Origin: Ruegeria_C sp041537905
Lineage (GTDB): Bacteria; Pseudomonadota; Alphaproteobacteria; Rhodobacterales; Rhodobacteraceae
Length of the DNA stretch: 64,000 bases
Assembly (NCBI RefSeq): GCF_041537905.1
Contig: NZ_JBGRUO010000003.1
Location: forward strand, 248,001-312,000
Direction of reading: 5' to 3'
Both the position numbers and the translations under genes were made by a program. Below, in pieces: positions 47,472 through 55,327 of this stretch (positions are counted from its first letter, which is position 1; each line of letters begins with the position of its first letter). The notes below the pieces were generated by a model. That model saw only the letters and a program-made list of their open reading frames with translations. It searched no databases and had not been told where the DNA came from.

Positions 47472-49505
47472 ATGTCTGACCTTCGCAAAATCAATATCGA
47501 TGGCACCGAGATTGAGGTGGACGGGGCCATGACCCTGATCCAGGCCTGTGAACAGGCGGGGGTGGAAATCCCGCGCTTCTGTTATCACGAGCGGCTCTCC
47601 ATCGCGGGCAATTGCCGGATGTGTCTGGTTGAGGTTGTGGGCGGTCCGCCCAAGCCTGCTGCCTCCTGCGCCATGCAGGTGCGCGACCTGCGCCCTGGAC
47701 CCGAGGGGCAGGCGCCACAGGTCAAGACCAACTCGCCCATGGTCAAGAAGGCCCGCGAAGGCGTGATGGAGTTCCTGCTGATCAACCACCCGCTCGACTG
47801 CCCGATCTGTGATCAGGGTGGGGAATGTGATTTGCAAGATCAGGCAATGGCTTATGGCGTGGACTTCAGCCGGTTTCGCGAGGCCAAGCGCGCCGTCGAT
47901 GACCTCGATCTGGGGCCTTTGGTCGAGACTCACATGACTCGCTGCATCTCCTGCACCCGTTGTGTGCGCTTCACCAGCGAAGTGGCGGGGATCACCCAGA
48001 TGGGCCAGACCGGGCGCGGCGAAGATGCCGAGATCACGTCTTATCTGGGCGAAACGCTGGCCAGCAACCTGCAAGGCAACATCATCGACCTTTGCCCGGT
48101 GGGCGCGCTGACCTCGAAGCCTTATGCGTTCACCGCCCGGCCGTGGGAACTGACCAAGACCGAGAGCATCGATGTGATGGATGCTCTGGGCTCGAACATC
48201 CGGGTCGACACCAAGGGCCGCGAGGTGATGCGGATGCTGCCGCGCAACCACGATGGCGTGAACGAAGAATGGATATCTGACAAGACCCGTTTCGTCTGGG
48301 ACGGGCTGCGTCGCCAGCGGCTGGACCGGCCTTATGTGCGGGTTGATGGCAAGCTGAAACCGGCCACATGGCCCGAGGCTTTGGCGGCAGCGGCCAAGGC
48401 GATCAACGGGGCGCGGAAACTGGCTGGGATCGTGGGCGATCTGGCCTCGGTCGAGGCGGCCTTTGCTCTTAAACAGATGGTCGAGGGCAAGGGCGGTGTC
48501 GTGGAATGCCGCACCGATGGCGCGAAGCTGCCCGCAGGCAACCGCGCGGGCTATGTCGGCACCGCTGCCATCGCGGATATCGACAGTGCCGAGCGTATCC
48601 TGCTCATCGGCACCAACCCGCGCGACGAAGCGCCGGTGCTGAATGCGCGCATCCGCAAAGCGTGGTCTCATGGCGCGCAGGTGGCTCTGGTCGGGCCGTC
48701 GGTTGATCTGACCTATGATTATTATCATGCGGGCGATGACCGGGCGGCGCTGCAAAAGGTCGTCGATATGGGCGGTGATGACGAGATCCGGGGCAAACGC
48801 TCGCTGGTGATCGTCGGGCAGGGCGCCTTGCAGGAGGCCGACGGTGCCGCCGTTCTGGCCGCCGCGCAAACCGTTGCTGCCAATACCGAAAGCGGGCTGT
48901 TGATCCTGCACACCGCTGCGGGTCGCGTCGGCGCGCTGGATGTTGATGCCACCAATGATCGTGACATGGACGCGGTTGCAGAGGCCGACGTGATCTACAA
49001 TCTCGGCGCTGACGAGGTCGAGATCGGTGCCAAAGATGACGGGGGCGCCTTCGTCATCTATCAGGGCAGCCATGGAGACCGGGGCGCGCATCGCGCCGAT
49101 GTGATCCTGCCCGGCGCGGCCTATACCGAAGAGGCGGGCCTGTTTGTCAACACCGAAGGCCGCCCGCAGTTGGCCATGCGCGCGGGCTTTGCGCCGGGTG
49201 ATGCCAAGGAAAACTGGGCCATCCTGCGGGCACTCTCGGCAGAACTTGGCGAGGCGCTGCCTTATGACACCCTGGCGCAACTCCGCCAGACGCTGGTCAA
49301 GGCGGTGCCGCATCTGAAACAGGTCGATCAGGTTATCGAAAACGAAGGCGAAGCATTGCCGCCTGGCGCGCTCGGGCAGGCCAGCTTCCGCAGTGCGCTG
49401 CGCGATTTCTACCTGACCAACCCGATCGCGCGGGCCAGCCAGTTGATGGCAGAACTGTCGGCGCAAGCCAAAGCGCGAGACGGCGAGAAAATCGCCGCCG
49501 AATGA
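47472..49505 (+). CDS. nuoG: NADH-quinone oxidoreductase subunit G
   Basis: The largest peripheral-arm subunit, 677 residues, carrying clusters N1b, N4 and N5. Ligands appear as IPRFCYHERLSIAGNCRMCL (2Fe-2S), NHPLDCPICDQGGECDLQDQ (with the N5 histidine region), and HMTRCISCTRCVRFTSEV. The molybdopterin-oxidoreductase-like domain follows, with IRVDTKGREVMRMLPRNHDG. The mitochondrial-like length fits alphaproteobacteria rather than the longer E. coli type. The stop overlaps the next lipoprotein start (ATGA). A 271-base gap precedes it, so a secondary promoter could drive nuoG onward. Confidence 0.96.
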   Translation: MSDLRKINIDGTEIEVDGAMTLIQACEQAGVEIPRFCYHERLSIAGNCRMCLVEVVGGPPKPAASCAMQVRDLRPGPEGQAPQVKTNSPMVKKAREGVMEFLLINHPLDCPICDQGGECDLQDQAMAYGVDFSRFREAKRAVDDLDLGPLVETHMTRCISCTRCVRFTSEVAGITQMGQTGRGEDAEITSYLGETLASNLQGNIIDLCPVGALTSKPYAFTARPWELTKTESIDVMDALGSNIRVDTKGREVMRMLPRNHDGVNEEWISDKTRFVWDGLRRQRLDRPYVRVDGKLKPATWPEALAAAAKAINGARKLAGIVGDLASVEAAFALKQMVEGKGGVVECRTDGAKLPAGNRAGYVGTAAIADIDSAERILLIGTNPRDEAPVLNARIRKAWSHGAQVALVGPSVDLTYDYYHAGDDRAALQKVVDMGGDDEIRGKRSLVIVGQGALQEADGAAVLAAAQTVAANTESGLLILHTAAGRVGALDVDATNDRDMDAVAEADVIYNLGADEVEIGAKDDGGAFVIYQGSHGDRGAHRADVILPGAAYTEEAGLFVNTEGRPQLAMRAGFAPGDAKENWAILRALSAELGEALPYDTLAQLRQTLVKAVPHLKQVDQVIENEGEALPPGALGQASFRSALRDFYLTNPIARASQLMAELSAQAKARDGEKIAAE

Positions 49506-49888
49506 TCCGTCCCGCGCTCATATCGCTGGCCCTTCTGGTCGCCTGCGCGCCTCAGCCGCAAGACGAGGTGTCGCAATTCGCGCCCGACTATCTGGGTGTC
49601 GAGGCGGTTTCGCTCGACAGCGATCTGGTGCAGATCGATCTCAGCATGCGTGGCGCGCGCGGCCCCGAGGATGTGGATCGCTATGGCGAATGCGCCGTGG
49701 CGGGATACACGCTGAGCCAGGGCTATGGTTTTGCGCGGCATTTACGCACGAATATCGATGAAAAGGGTGGCGTGTGGACGGCGGATGCTGTTTACACCAT
49801 CTCGCCAACCCTGCCACGCGGTTTCAACACCATCGACGCAGAGGTCATGGTCGCGGATTGCGCGGAAAACGGAATACCCACGGTGTGA
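49502..49888 (+). CDS. Small lipoprotein between nuoG and nuoH
   Basis: A 128-residue predicted lipoprotein with a very short signal, MIRPALISLALLVACAPQPQ; the lipobox LVAC makes Cys15 the acylation site. The mature domain has DYLGVEAVSLDSDLVQIDLS, CAVAGYTLSQGYGFARHLRT, GGVWTADAVYTISPTLPRGF and a last cysteine in MVADCAENG. The ATG overlaps the nuoG stop by four bases, and nuoH starts six bases after its stop. I recall this gene type at the same place in other Roseobacter nuo operons. No molecular function is known to me. Confidence 0.75.
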   Translation: MIRPALISLALLVACAPQPQDEVSQFAPDYLGVEAVSLDSDLVQIDLSMRGARGPEDVDRYGECAVAGYTLSQGYGFARHLRTNIDEKGGVWTADAVYTISPTLPRGFNTIDAEVMVADCAENGIPTV

Positions 49889-49894
49889 GGACGC

Positions 49895-50932
49895 ATGGCA
49901 GATTTCTTTAGCACCCCAGGCGGCATAGCCCTGATCATCCTGGCGCAAGTCATTGCGGTTGTGGCCTTCGTGATGATCTCGCTGCTGTTTCTGGTTTATG
50001 GCGACCGCAAGATCTGGGCCGCCGTGCAGATGCGCCGGGGGCCGAACGTGGTGGGTGTCTATGGCCTGCTGCAATCGGTGGCCGATGCGCTGAAATACGT
50101 GGTGAAAGAGGTGGTCATCCCCGCCGGGGCCGACCGCACCGTCTTCATCCTCGCGCCGCTGACGTCCTTCGTGCTCGCGATGATCGCCTGGGCGGTGATC
50201 CCGTTCAACGATGGCTGGGTCCTGAGCGATATCAACGTCGCCATCCTCTATGTCTTCGCGGTTTCCTCGCTGGAGGTTTATGGCGTGATCATGGGCGGCT
50301 GGGCGTCGAACTCGAAATACCCCTTCTTGGGCTCGCTGCGCTCCGCGGCGCAAATGATCTCTTATGAGGTCTCCATCGGCCTCATCATCATCGGTGTGAT
50401 CATCTCCACCGGAAGCATGAATTTCGGGGCCATCGTGCAGGCGCAGGACGGCAATCTGGGCCTCTTCAACTGGTACTGGCTGCCGCATTTCCCGATGGTG
50501 TTCCTGTTCTTCATCTCGGCGCTGGCCGAAACCAACCGCCCGCCCTTTGACTTGCCCGAGGCGGAATCGGAACTGGTCGCGGGGTATCAGGTGGAATACT
50601 CCGCGACGCCCTTCCTGCTGTTCATGGCGGGCGAGTACATCGCCATCTTCCTGATGTGCGCGCTGACCTCGCTGCTGTTCTTCGGAGGCTGGCTGTCGCC
50701 CATTCCGGGTCTGCCCGACGGGGTGCTGTGGATGGTCGCCAAGATGGCGTTCTTCTTCTTCCTCTTTGCAATGGTCAAGGCGATCACGCCGCGCTACCGC
50801 TATGACCAGCTGATGCGGCTGGGCTGGAAAGTCTTCCTGCCGTTCTCGCTGGGCTGGGTGGTCTTCGTGGCTTTCGCCGCCAAATTCGACTGGTTCTGGG
50901 GCGCGTTTGCGCGCTGGAGCACCGGAGGCTGA
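49895..50932 (+). CDS. nuoH: NADH-quinone oxidoreductase subunit H
   Basis: A 345-residue membrane subunit at the base of the quinone channel. Conserved features are VYGDRKIWAAVQMRRGPNVV, GVYGLLQSVADALKYVVKEV and the acidic loop FISALAETNRPPFDLPEAES with ELVAGYQVEYSA, which lines the quinone entrance. About eight hydrophobic segments are visible. The start MADFFSTPGGIALIILAQVI is six bases after the embedded lipoprotein gene, and nuoI starts one base after its stop. Confidence 0.97.
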   Translation: MADFFSTPGGIALIILAQVIAVVAFVMISLLFLVYGDRKIWAAVQMRRGPNVVGVYGLLQSVADALKYVVKEVVIPAGADRTVFILAPLTSFVLAMIAWAVIPFNDGWVLSDINVAILYVFAVSSLEVYGVIMGGWASNSKYPFLGSLRSAAQMISYEVSIGLIIIGVIISTGSMNFGAIVQAQDGNLGLFNWYWLPHFPMVFLFFISALAETNRPPFDLPEAESELVAGYQVEYSATPFLLFMAGEYIAIFLMCALTSLLFFGGWLSPIPGLPDGVLWMVAKMAFFFFLFAMVKAITPRYRYDQLMRLGWKVFLPFSLGWVVFVAFAAKFDWFWGAFARWSTGG

Positions 50933-50933
50933 T

Positions 50934-51428
50934 ATGACCCAGATCGACTATACCCGCGCTGCCAAATACTTCCTGCTGCAGGATTTCTGGAAGGGCTTCA
51001 AGCTGGGCATGAAGTATTTCTTTGCGCCCAAGGCCACCGTGAACTACCCGCATGAAAAAGGCCCACTCAGCCCCCGCTTCCGAGGCGAGCATGCGCTGCG
51101 CCGCTATCCCAATGGCGAGGAGCGCTGCATTGCCTGCAAGCTCTGCGAGGCGATCTGCCCGGCGCAGGCCATCACCATCGATGCCGAACCGCGCGAGGAT
51201 GGCAGCCGCCGCACCACGCGCTATGACATCGACATGACCAAATGTATCTATTGCGGCTTCTGCCAGGAGGCCTGCCCGGTCGATGCCATTGTCGAAGGCC
51301 CGAATTTCGAATTCGCCACCGAAACCCGTGAAGAGCTGTTTTATGACAAGGAAAAGCTCCTTGATAACGGCGAACGCTGGGAGGCCGAGATTGCCCGTAA
51401 TCTGGAACTGGACGCGCCGTACCGATGA
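50934..51428 (+). CDS. nuoI: NADH-quinone oxidoreductase subunit I
   Basis: A 164-residue ferredoxin-like subunit carrying clusters N6a and N6b. The eight ligands are in RCIACKLCEAICPAQAITID and KCIYCGFCQEACPVDAIVEG, each with the CxxCxxCxxxCP pattern. The start MTQIDYTRAAKYFLLQDFWK at 50934 lies directly after nuoH. An amphipathic N-terminal helix (GFKLGMKYFF) rests on the membrane in this family. Its end overlaps an embedded carboxymuconolactone decarboxylase-like gene by four bases. Confidence 0.97.
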   Translation: MTQIDYTRAAKYFLLQDFWKGFKLGMKYFFAPKATVNYPHEKGPLSPRFRGEHALRRYPNGEERCIACKLCEAICPAQAITIDAEPREDGSRRTTRYDIDMTKCIYCGFCQEACPVDAIVEGPNFEFATETREELFYDKEKLLDNGERWEAEIARNLELDAPYR

Positions 51429-51835
51429 CTGACACGCCCAATAACCCGTTCGAAGCGATGATGGCGCAGGCGCAGGAGATGGCCAAGGCGCTGAACCCGG
51501 CGTTGGAAAGCTTCTCGCCCAAGGGGTTCGAGGCGCTGTGGCCGACCATGCCCAAGGAAGCCATGGAACTGATGTTCGGCAATGCGGTAAACAAGGACGG
51601 GCTGGACGCCAAGACCCGTCTGTTGCTGACGCTGGCCGGGCTGACCATGCAGGGCGCGCAGGCCGACACGGCGGTGCGCCAGACCGTGCGCCACGCGCTG
51701 GAGGCGGGCGCAGGCAAACAAGAGATCGTCGAAACGATCGGTCAGATGTCGGTGTTTGCCGGCATCCCGGCCATGACCCGTGCGCTGGATCTGGCCAAAG
51801 AGGTCATGGGCGATAGTGAGGAAGACGAGACATGA
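51425..51835 (+). CDS. Carboxymuconolactone decarboxylase-family protein embedded between nuoI and nuoJ
   Basis: A 136-residue alpha-helical protein. DAKTRLLLTLAGLTMQGAQA and VRHALEAGAGKQEIVETIGQ with MSVFAGIPAMTRALDLAKEV are the CMD-domain pattern. It lacks the CxxC of AhpD-type peroxidases (there is no cysteine), so thiol chemistry is unlikely. A 45-residue N-terminal extension begins MTDTPNNPFEAMMAQAQEMA. Both ends overlap nuo genes by four bases (ATGA at each junction), so it must be translated with nuoI and nuoJ. A pathway role in muconolactone breakdown is improbable here. Confidence 0.85.
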   Translation: MTDTPNNPFEAMMAQAQEMAKALNPALESFSPKGFEALWPTMPKEAMELMFGNAVNKDGLDAKTRLLLTLAGLTMQGAQADTAVRQTVRHALEAGAGKQEIVETIGQMSVFAGIPAMTRALDLAKEVMGDSEEDET

Positions 51836-52434
51836 CCGCATTTGCCTTCTACCTCTTTGCAATCTGCGCCATTGCAGGCGGGCTGTTCACCGTGATCAGC
51901 CGCCAGCCGGTCCATTCGGTGCTGTGGCTGATCCTGTCCTTCCTGTCTTCGGCGGGGCTGTTCGTGCTGCTGGGGGCCGAGTTCGTCGCCATGCTGCTGA
52001 TCATCGTCTATGTCGGCGCGGTCGCGGTGCTATTCCTGTTTGTGGTGATGATGCTGGACGTGGATTTCGCCGAGTTGAAGGCCGAGATGGCGCGCTATAT
52101 GCCGCTGGCGCTGCTGATCGGGCTGGTCATCCTGATGCAGTTCGTCATGGCCTTCGGGGCCTGGGAAAGCGCCCAGGCTGCCGAAAGCCTGCGGGCGCAG
52201 GTGACCCCCACCGACATGCATAATACGCAGGCGCTGGGAGTGATCCTCTATGACCAGTATTTCCTGCTGTTCCAGCTTGCGGGGCTGATCCTGCTGGTCG
52301 CCATGATTGGCGCCATCGTGCTGACCCTGCGCCACCGTCAGGACATCAAACGCCAGGACATCATCGCCCAGATGATGCGCGACCCGGCGCAGGCGATGGA
52401 GTTGAAAGACGTGAAACCGGGGCAGGGGCTGTGA
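51832..52434 (+). CDS. nuoJ: NADH-quinone oxidoreductase subunit J
   Basis: A 200-residue membrane subunit with five predicted helices. FYLFAICAIAGGLFTVISRQ, PVHSVLWLILSFLSSAGLFV, GAEFVAMLLIIVYVGAVAVL (the pi-bulge helix of complex I) and LFQLAGLILLVAMIGAIVLT are in the expected order, followed by a cytoplasmic tail LRHRQDIKRQDIIAQMMRDP. The start overlaps the preceding CMD gene, and its stop overlaps an embedded secreted gene. NuoK follows after that gene instead of directly. Confidence 0.96.
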   Translation: MTAFAFYLFAICAIAGGLFTVISRQPVHSVLWLILSFLSSAGLFVLLGAEFVAMLLIIVYVGAVAVLFLFVVMMLDVDFAELKAEMARYMPLALLIGLVILMQFVMAFGAWESAQAAESLRAQVTPTDMHNTQALGVILYDQYFLLFQLAGLILLVAMIGAIVLTLRHRQDIKRQDIIAQMMRDPAQAMELKDVKPGQGL

Positions 52435-52436
52435 TC

Positions 52437-52823
52437 ATGCGCGGGTGGACAAGGAACACAACTGGGGTTGCTGCCTGTGGCCTGCTGCTCATCGCAAGCG
52501 GTGCGAGCGCGGCAGAGAATGAGATCGAAAACCCGCTCGACACGGTGAACAAGCATTTTGAAGTGGCGAGCAAGGATTTTGGCGGCGGCGTCACGCAGTT
52601 GCATGCCCGCAAGGAAGGGGCGGGTGGCACCGAGCACCTGATCTACCACTTCGATTGTTCGAACAAGAAATACGACCTGTTCTATAACAGCGCGGAAACG
52701 CCCGACAGCCGGCCAGATATGGTGGACGCGCCGTTTGTAGAACCGCTCGAACCGGAAGACATTGTTGGGCCCTTGGCTCAACACACCTGTACGAAATACG
52801 GCTACCCGCTGCTGGAATGGTGA
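52437..52823 (+). CDS. Secreted hypothetical protein between nuoJ and nuoK
   Basis: A 128-residue predicted exported protein. The signal is MRGWTRNTTGVAACGLLLIA followed by SGASAAEN. The mature part includes NPLDTVNKHFEVASKDFGGG, YHFDCSNKKYDLFYNSAETP and AQHTCTKYGYPLLEW, with two cysteines likely forming a disulfide. A GTG six bases upstream, overlapping the nuoJ stop, is an alternative start. NuoK follows four bases after the stop. Insertion of a secreted gene between the normally adjacent nuoJ and nuoK is unusual. No family is recognised. Confidence 0.65.
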   Translation: MRGWTRNTTGVAACGLLLIASGASAAENEIENPLDTVNKHFEVASKDFGGGVTQLHARKEGAGGTEHLIYHFDCSNKKYDLFYNSAETPDSRPDMVDAPFVEPLEPEDIVGPLAQHTCTKYGYPLLEW

Positions 52824-52827
52824 GGAT

Positions 52828-53133
52828 ATGATCGGACTTGAACACTACCTGACCGTTGCGGCGACGCTGTTCGTCATTGGCATCTTTGGCCTGTTCCTGA
52901 ACCGCAAGAACGTGATCATTCTGTTGATGAGCATCGAGTTGATGCTGCTGGCGGTGAATATCAACCTTGTGGCCTTCTCCAGTTTCCTCGGCGATCTGGT
53001 GGGGCAGGTGTTCACGCTGTTTGTGCTGACCGTGGCCGCAGCCGAGGCCGCCATTGGCCTCGCCATTCTGGTCTGTTTCTTCCGCAACCGCGGCTCCATC
53101 GCCGTCGAAGACGTTAACGTAATGAAGGGCTGA
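52828..53133 (+). CDS. nuoK: NADH-quinone oxidoreductase subunit K
   Basis: A 101-residue three-helix membrane subunit that takes part in proton translocation. The sequence reads MIGLEHYLTVAATLFVIGIF, GLFLNRKNVIILLMSIELML, LAVNINLVAFSSFLGDLVGQ and VAAAEAAIGLAILVCFFRNR, with the two conserved membrane glutamates in SIELML and AAAEAAIG. The start at 52828 follows GAGGAT; the open frame runs further upstream, but that part lies inside the embedded gene and is rejected. Confidence 0.97.
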   Translation: MIGLEHYLTVAATLFVIGIFGLFLNRKNVIILLMSIELMLLAVNINLVAFSSFLGDLVGQVFTLFVLTVAAAEAAIGLAILVCFFRNRGSIAVEDVNVMKG

Positions 53134-53140
53134 GGAACTC

Positions 53141-55327
53141 ATGGAAACCACAATCCTCTTTGCCCCGCTGGTGGGGGCCATCCTGTGCGGGTTTGGCTGG
53201 AAGTTCATCGGCGAGAAGGCGGCGATGTGGACCGCTACCGGCCTGTTGTTCCTGGCCTGTATCCTCAGCTGGATCGTGTTCTTCAGCTTTGACGGGGTGA
53301 CGCAGCAGATACCCGTGATGCGCTTCATCGAAAGCGGGTCGCTCAGCACCGAATGGGCGATCCGGCTGGACCGGCTGACGGCGATCATGCTGATCGTGGT
53401 GACGACCGTCTCGGCGCTCGTGCATCTTTACAGCTTTGGCTACATGGATCACGACCCCGCCTTCCGCGAGGGCGAAAGCTACAAGCCGCGTTTCTTTGCC
53501 TATCTCAGCTTCTTCACCTTCTCGATGCTGGCGCTGGTGACCTCGGACAATCTGGTGCAGATGTTCTTTGGCTGGGAGGGCGTGGGCGTCGCCTCCTACC
53601 TTCTGATCGGGTTCTATTACCGTAAACCCACCGCCAATGCGGCGGCGATCAAAGCCTTTGTGGTCAACCGGGTTGGCGATTTCGGTTTTGCGCTGGGCAT
53701 CTTTGCGCTGTTCTTTCTGGTCGACAGCATCAATTTCGAGGACGTCTTTGTCTCCGGCCCGAAACTGGCCGAAACGCAACTGACCTTCCTCTGGGGCGAA
53801 TGGTCGGCGATTGAGGTGATCTGCGTGCTGCTCTTTATCGGGGCGATGGGCAAATCGGCGCAATTGATACTGCACACCTGGCTGCCCGACGCGATGGAAG
53901 GCCCGACACCGGTTTCGGCGCTGATCCATGCGGCAACCATGGTGACGGCGGGGGTGTTCCTCGTCTGCCGCATGTCGCCGCTGATGGAGTTTGCACCGAA
54001 CGCCACCGCCTTCATCACCTTCCTCGGGGCGGCGACGGCGTTTTTTGCCGCCACCATCGGTCTGGTACAGACCGACATCAAACGCGTCATCGCTTATTCG
54101 ACCTGTTCGCAGCTGGGTTACATGTTCGTGGCCGCTGGTGTCGGCATGTATTCGGCGGCGATGTTCCACCTGCTGACGCACGCGTTTTTCAAGGCGCTTT
54201 TGTTCCTCGGTGCGGGCTCGGTCATCCACGCCATGCACCATGAGCAGGACATGATGAACTATGGCGGGCTGCGTAAGAAGATTCCCTATACCTATTGGGG
54301 CATGATGTTCGGCACGCTGGCGATCACCGGGGTGGGTATTCCGCTGACCGGCATCGGCTTTGCAGGGTTCCTGTCCAAGGATGCGATCATCGAAAGCGCC
54401 TGGGCCGGTGGCACCGGGTTTGCCTTCTGGTCGCTGGTGATCGCGGCGGCCTTCACCGCCTTCTATAGCTGGCGGCTGATCTTCCTGACCTTCTATGGCG
54501 AGGCGCGCGGCAACAAGCACACGCATGACCACGCCCATGAAAGCCCGATGACCATGCTGGTGCCGCTGGGCGTGCTGAGCCTGGGGGCGATCTTTGCTGG
54601 CATGCTCTGGTATGGCGCGTTCTTCGGGCATGCCGATAAGGTCGGCAAGTTCTATGGTATCCCGGTGGCCGAGGCCTCGGAACATGCCGAGGGGCATGAT
54701 GCGGAAACCCATGCTGAACATGTGGCCGACGGTACCGCCGAGGAGCATCACGATACCGCAGAGGGCGACGCGCACGCGGCTGATGCGGCGCATGGCGATG
54801 ACGCCCATGGCGATAGCGAAACAGGCGACGCCGCGCATGGCGGTGATCATCACTATGTCTTCGCGGGTGAGCCGGGGCAGGGCGCCATCTATATCGCGCC
54901 GGACAACCATGTGCTGGACGATGCCCATGCCGCGCCGAAATGGGTCAAGGTTTCGCCTTTCGTGGCGATGGCGATTGGTTTCCTGCTGGCCTATCTCTTC
55001 TACATCGTGAACCCGTCGCTGCCCGGACGTCTGGCAGAGAACCAGCGCCCGCTTTATCTGTTCCTGCTGAACAAATGGTATTTCGACGAGATCTATGACG
55101 CGATCTTCGTGCGTCCGACCCTGGCGCTGGGCCGCTTCCTGTGGAGGCGTGGCGACGGCAACACCATTGATGGCTTCCTGAACGGGGTTGCGATGGGTGT
55201 TGTGCCGTTCTTTACCCGGCTCGCGGGCAAGGCGCAGTCTGGCTACATCTTCACCTATGCCTTCTACATGGTGCTGGGCATCGCGGCCCTTGTTACCTGG
55301 ATGTCGATCGGCGGGGGGGCGCAGTAA
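53141..55327 (+). CDS. nuoL: NADH-quinone oxidoreductase subunit L, with histidine/acid-rich insertion
   Basis: An antiporter-like proton-pumping subunit of 728 residues, longer than the usual 610-650. The pump core is clear: NLVQMFFGWEGVGVASYLLI, LHTWLPDAMEGPTPVSALIH and AYSTCSQLGYMFVAAGVGMY. Near residues 510-575 there is an insertion rich in His, Asp, Glu and Ala (for example EHAEGHDAETHAEH and AAHGDDAHGDSETGD) with about twelve histidines. The C-terminal long helix region follows, ending in MVLGIAALVTWMSIGGGAQ. The nuoM ATG shares the last base of its stop. Confidence 0.96.
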   Translation: METTILFAPLVGAILCGFGWKFIGEKAAMWTATGLLFLACILSWIVFFSFDGVTQQIPVMRFIESGSLSTEWAIRLDRLTAIMLIVVTTVSALVHLYSFGYMDHDPAFREGESYKPRFFAYLSFFTFSMLALVTSDNLVQMFFGWEGVGVASYLLIGFYYRKPTANAAAIKAFVVNRVGDFGFALGIFALFFLVDSINFEDVFVSGPKLAETQLTFLWGEWSAIEVICVLLFIGAMGKSAQLILHTWLPDAMEGPTPVSALIHAATMVTAGVFLVCRMSPLMEFAPNATAFITFLGAATAFFAATIGLVQTDIKRVIAYSTCSQLGYMFVAAGVGMYSAAMFHLLTHAFFKALLFLGAGSVIHAMHHEQDMMNYGGLRKKIPYTYWGMMFGTLAITGVGIPLTGIGFAGFLSKDAIIESAWAGGTGFAFWSLVIAAAFTAFYSWRLIFLTFYGEARGNKHTHDHAHESPMTMLVPLGVLSLGAIFAGMLWYGAFFGHADKVGKFYGIPVAEASEHAEGHDAETHAEHVADGTAEEHHDTAEGDAHAADAAHGDDAHGDSETGDAAHGGDHHYVFAGEPGQGAIYIAPDNHVLDDAHAAPKWVKVSPFVAMAIGFLLAYLFYIVNPSLPGRLAENQRPLYLFLLNKWYFDEIYDAIFVRPTLALGRFLWRRGDGNTIDGFLNGVAMGVVPFFTRLAGKAQSGYIFTYAFYMVLGIAALVTWMSIGGGAQ

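Noticed and set aside
47197..47479. Two overlapping short frames before nuoG
   Set aside because: Basic, irregular composition, TTG-type starts, no ribosome binding site and no family; recorded as an intergenic stretch instead.
47439..49466. A 675-codon minus-strand frame opposite nuoG
   Set aside because: nuoG shows all cluster motifs on the plus strand, and the antisense frame has no recognisable domain.
53114..54928. A 604-codon open frame on the minus strand opposite nuoL
   Set aside because: It mirrors a strongly conserved nuoL; the translation is His/Arg-rich without any family pattern, as usual for antisense frames in high-GC DNA.
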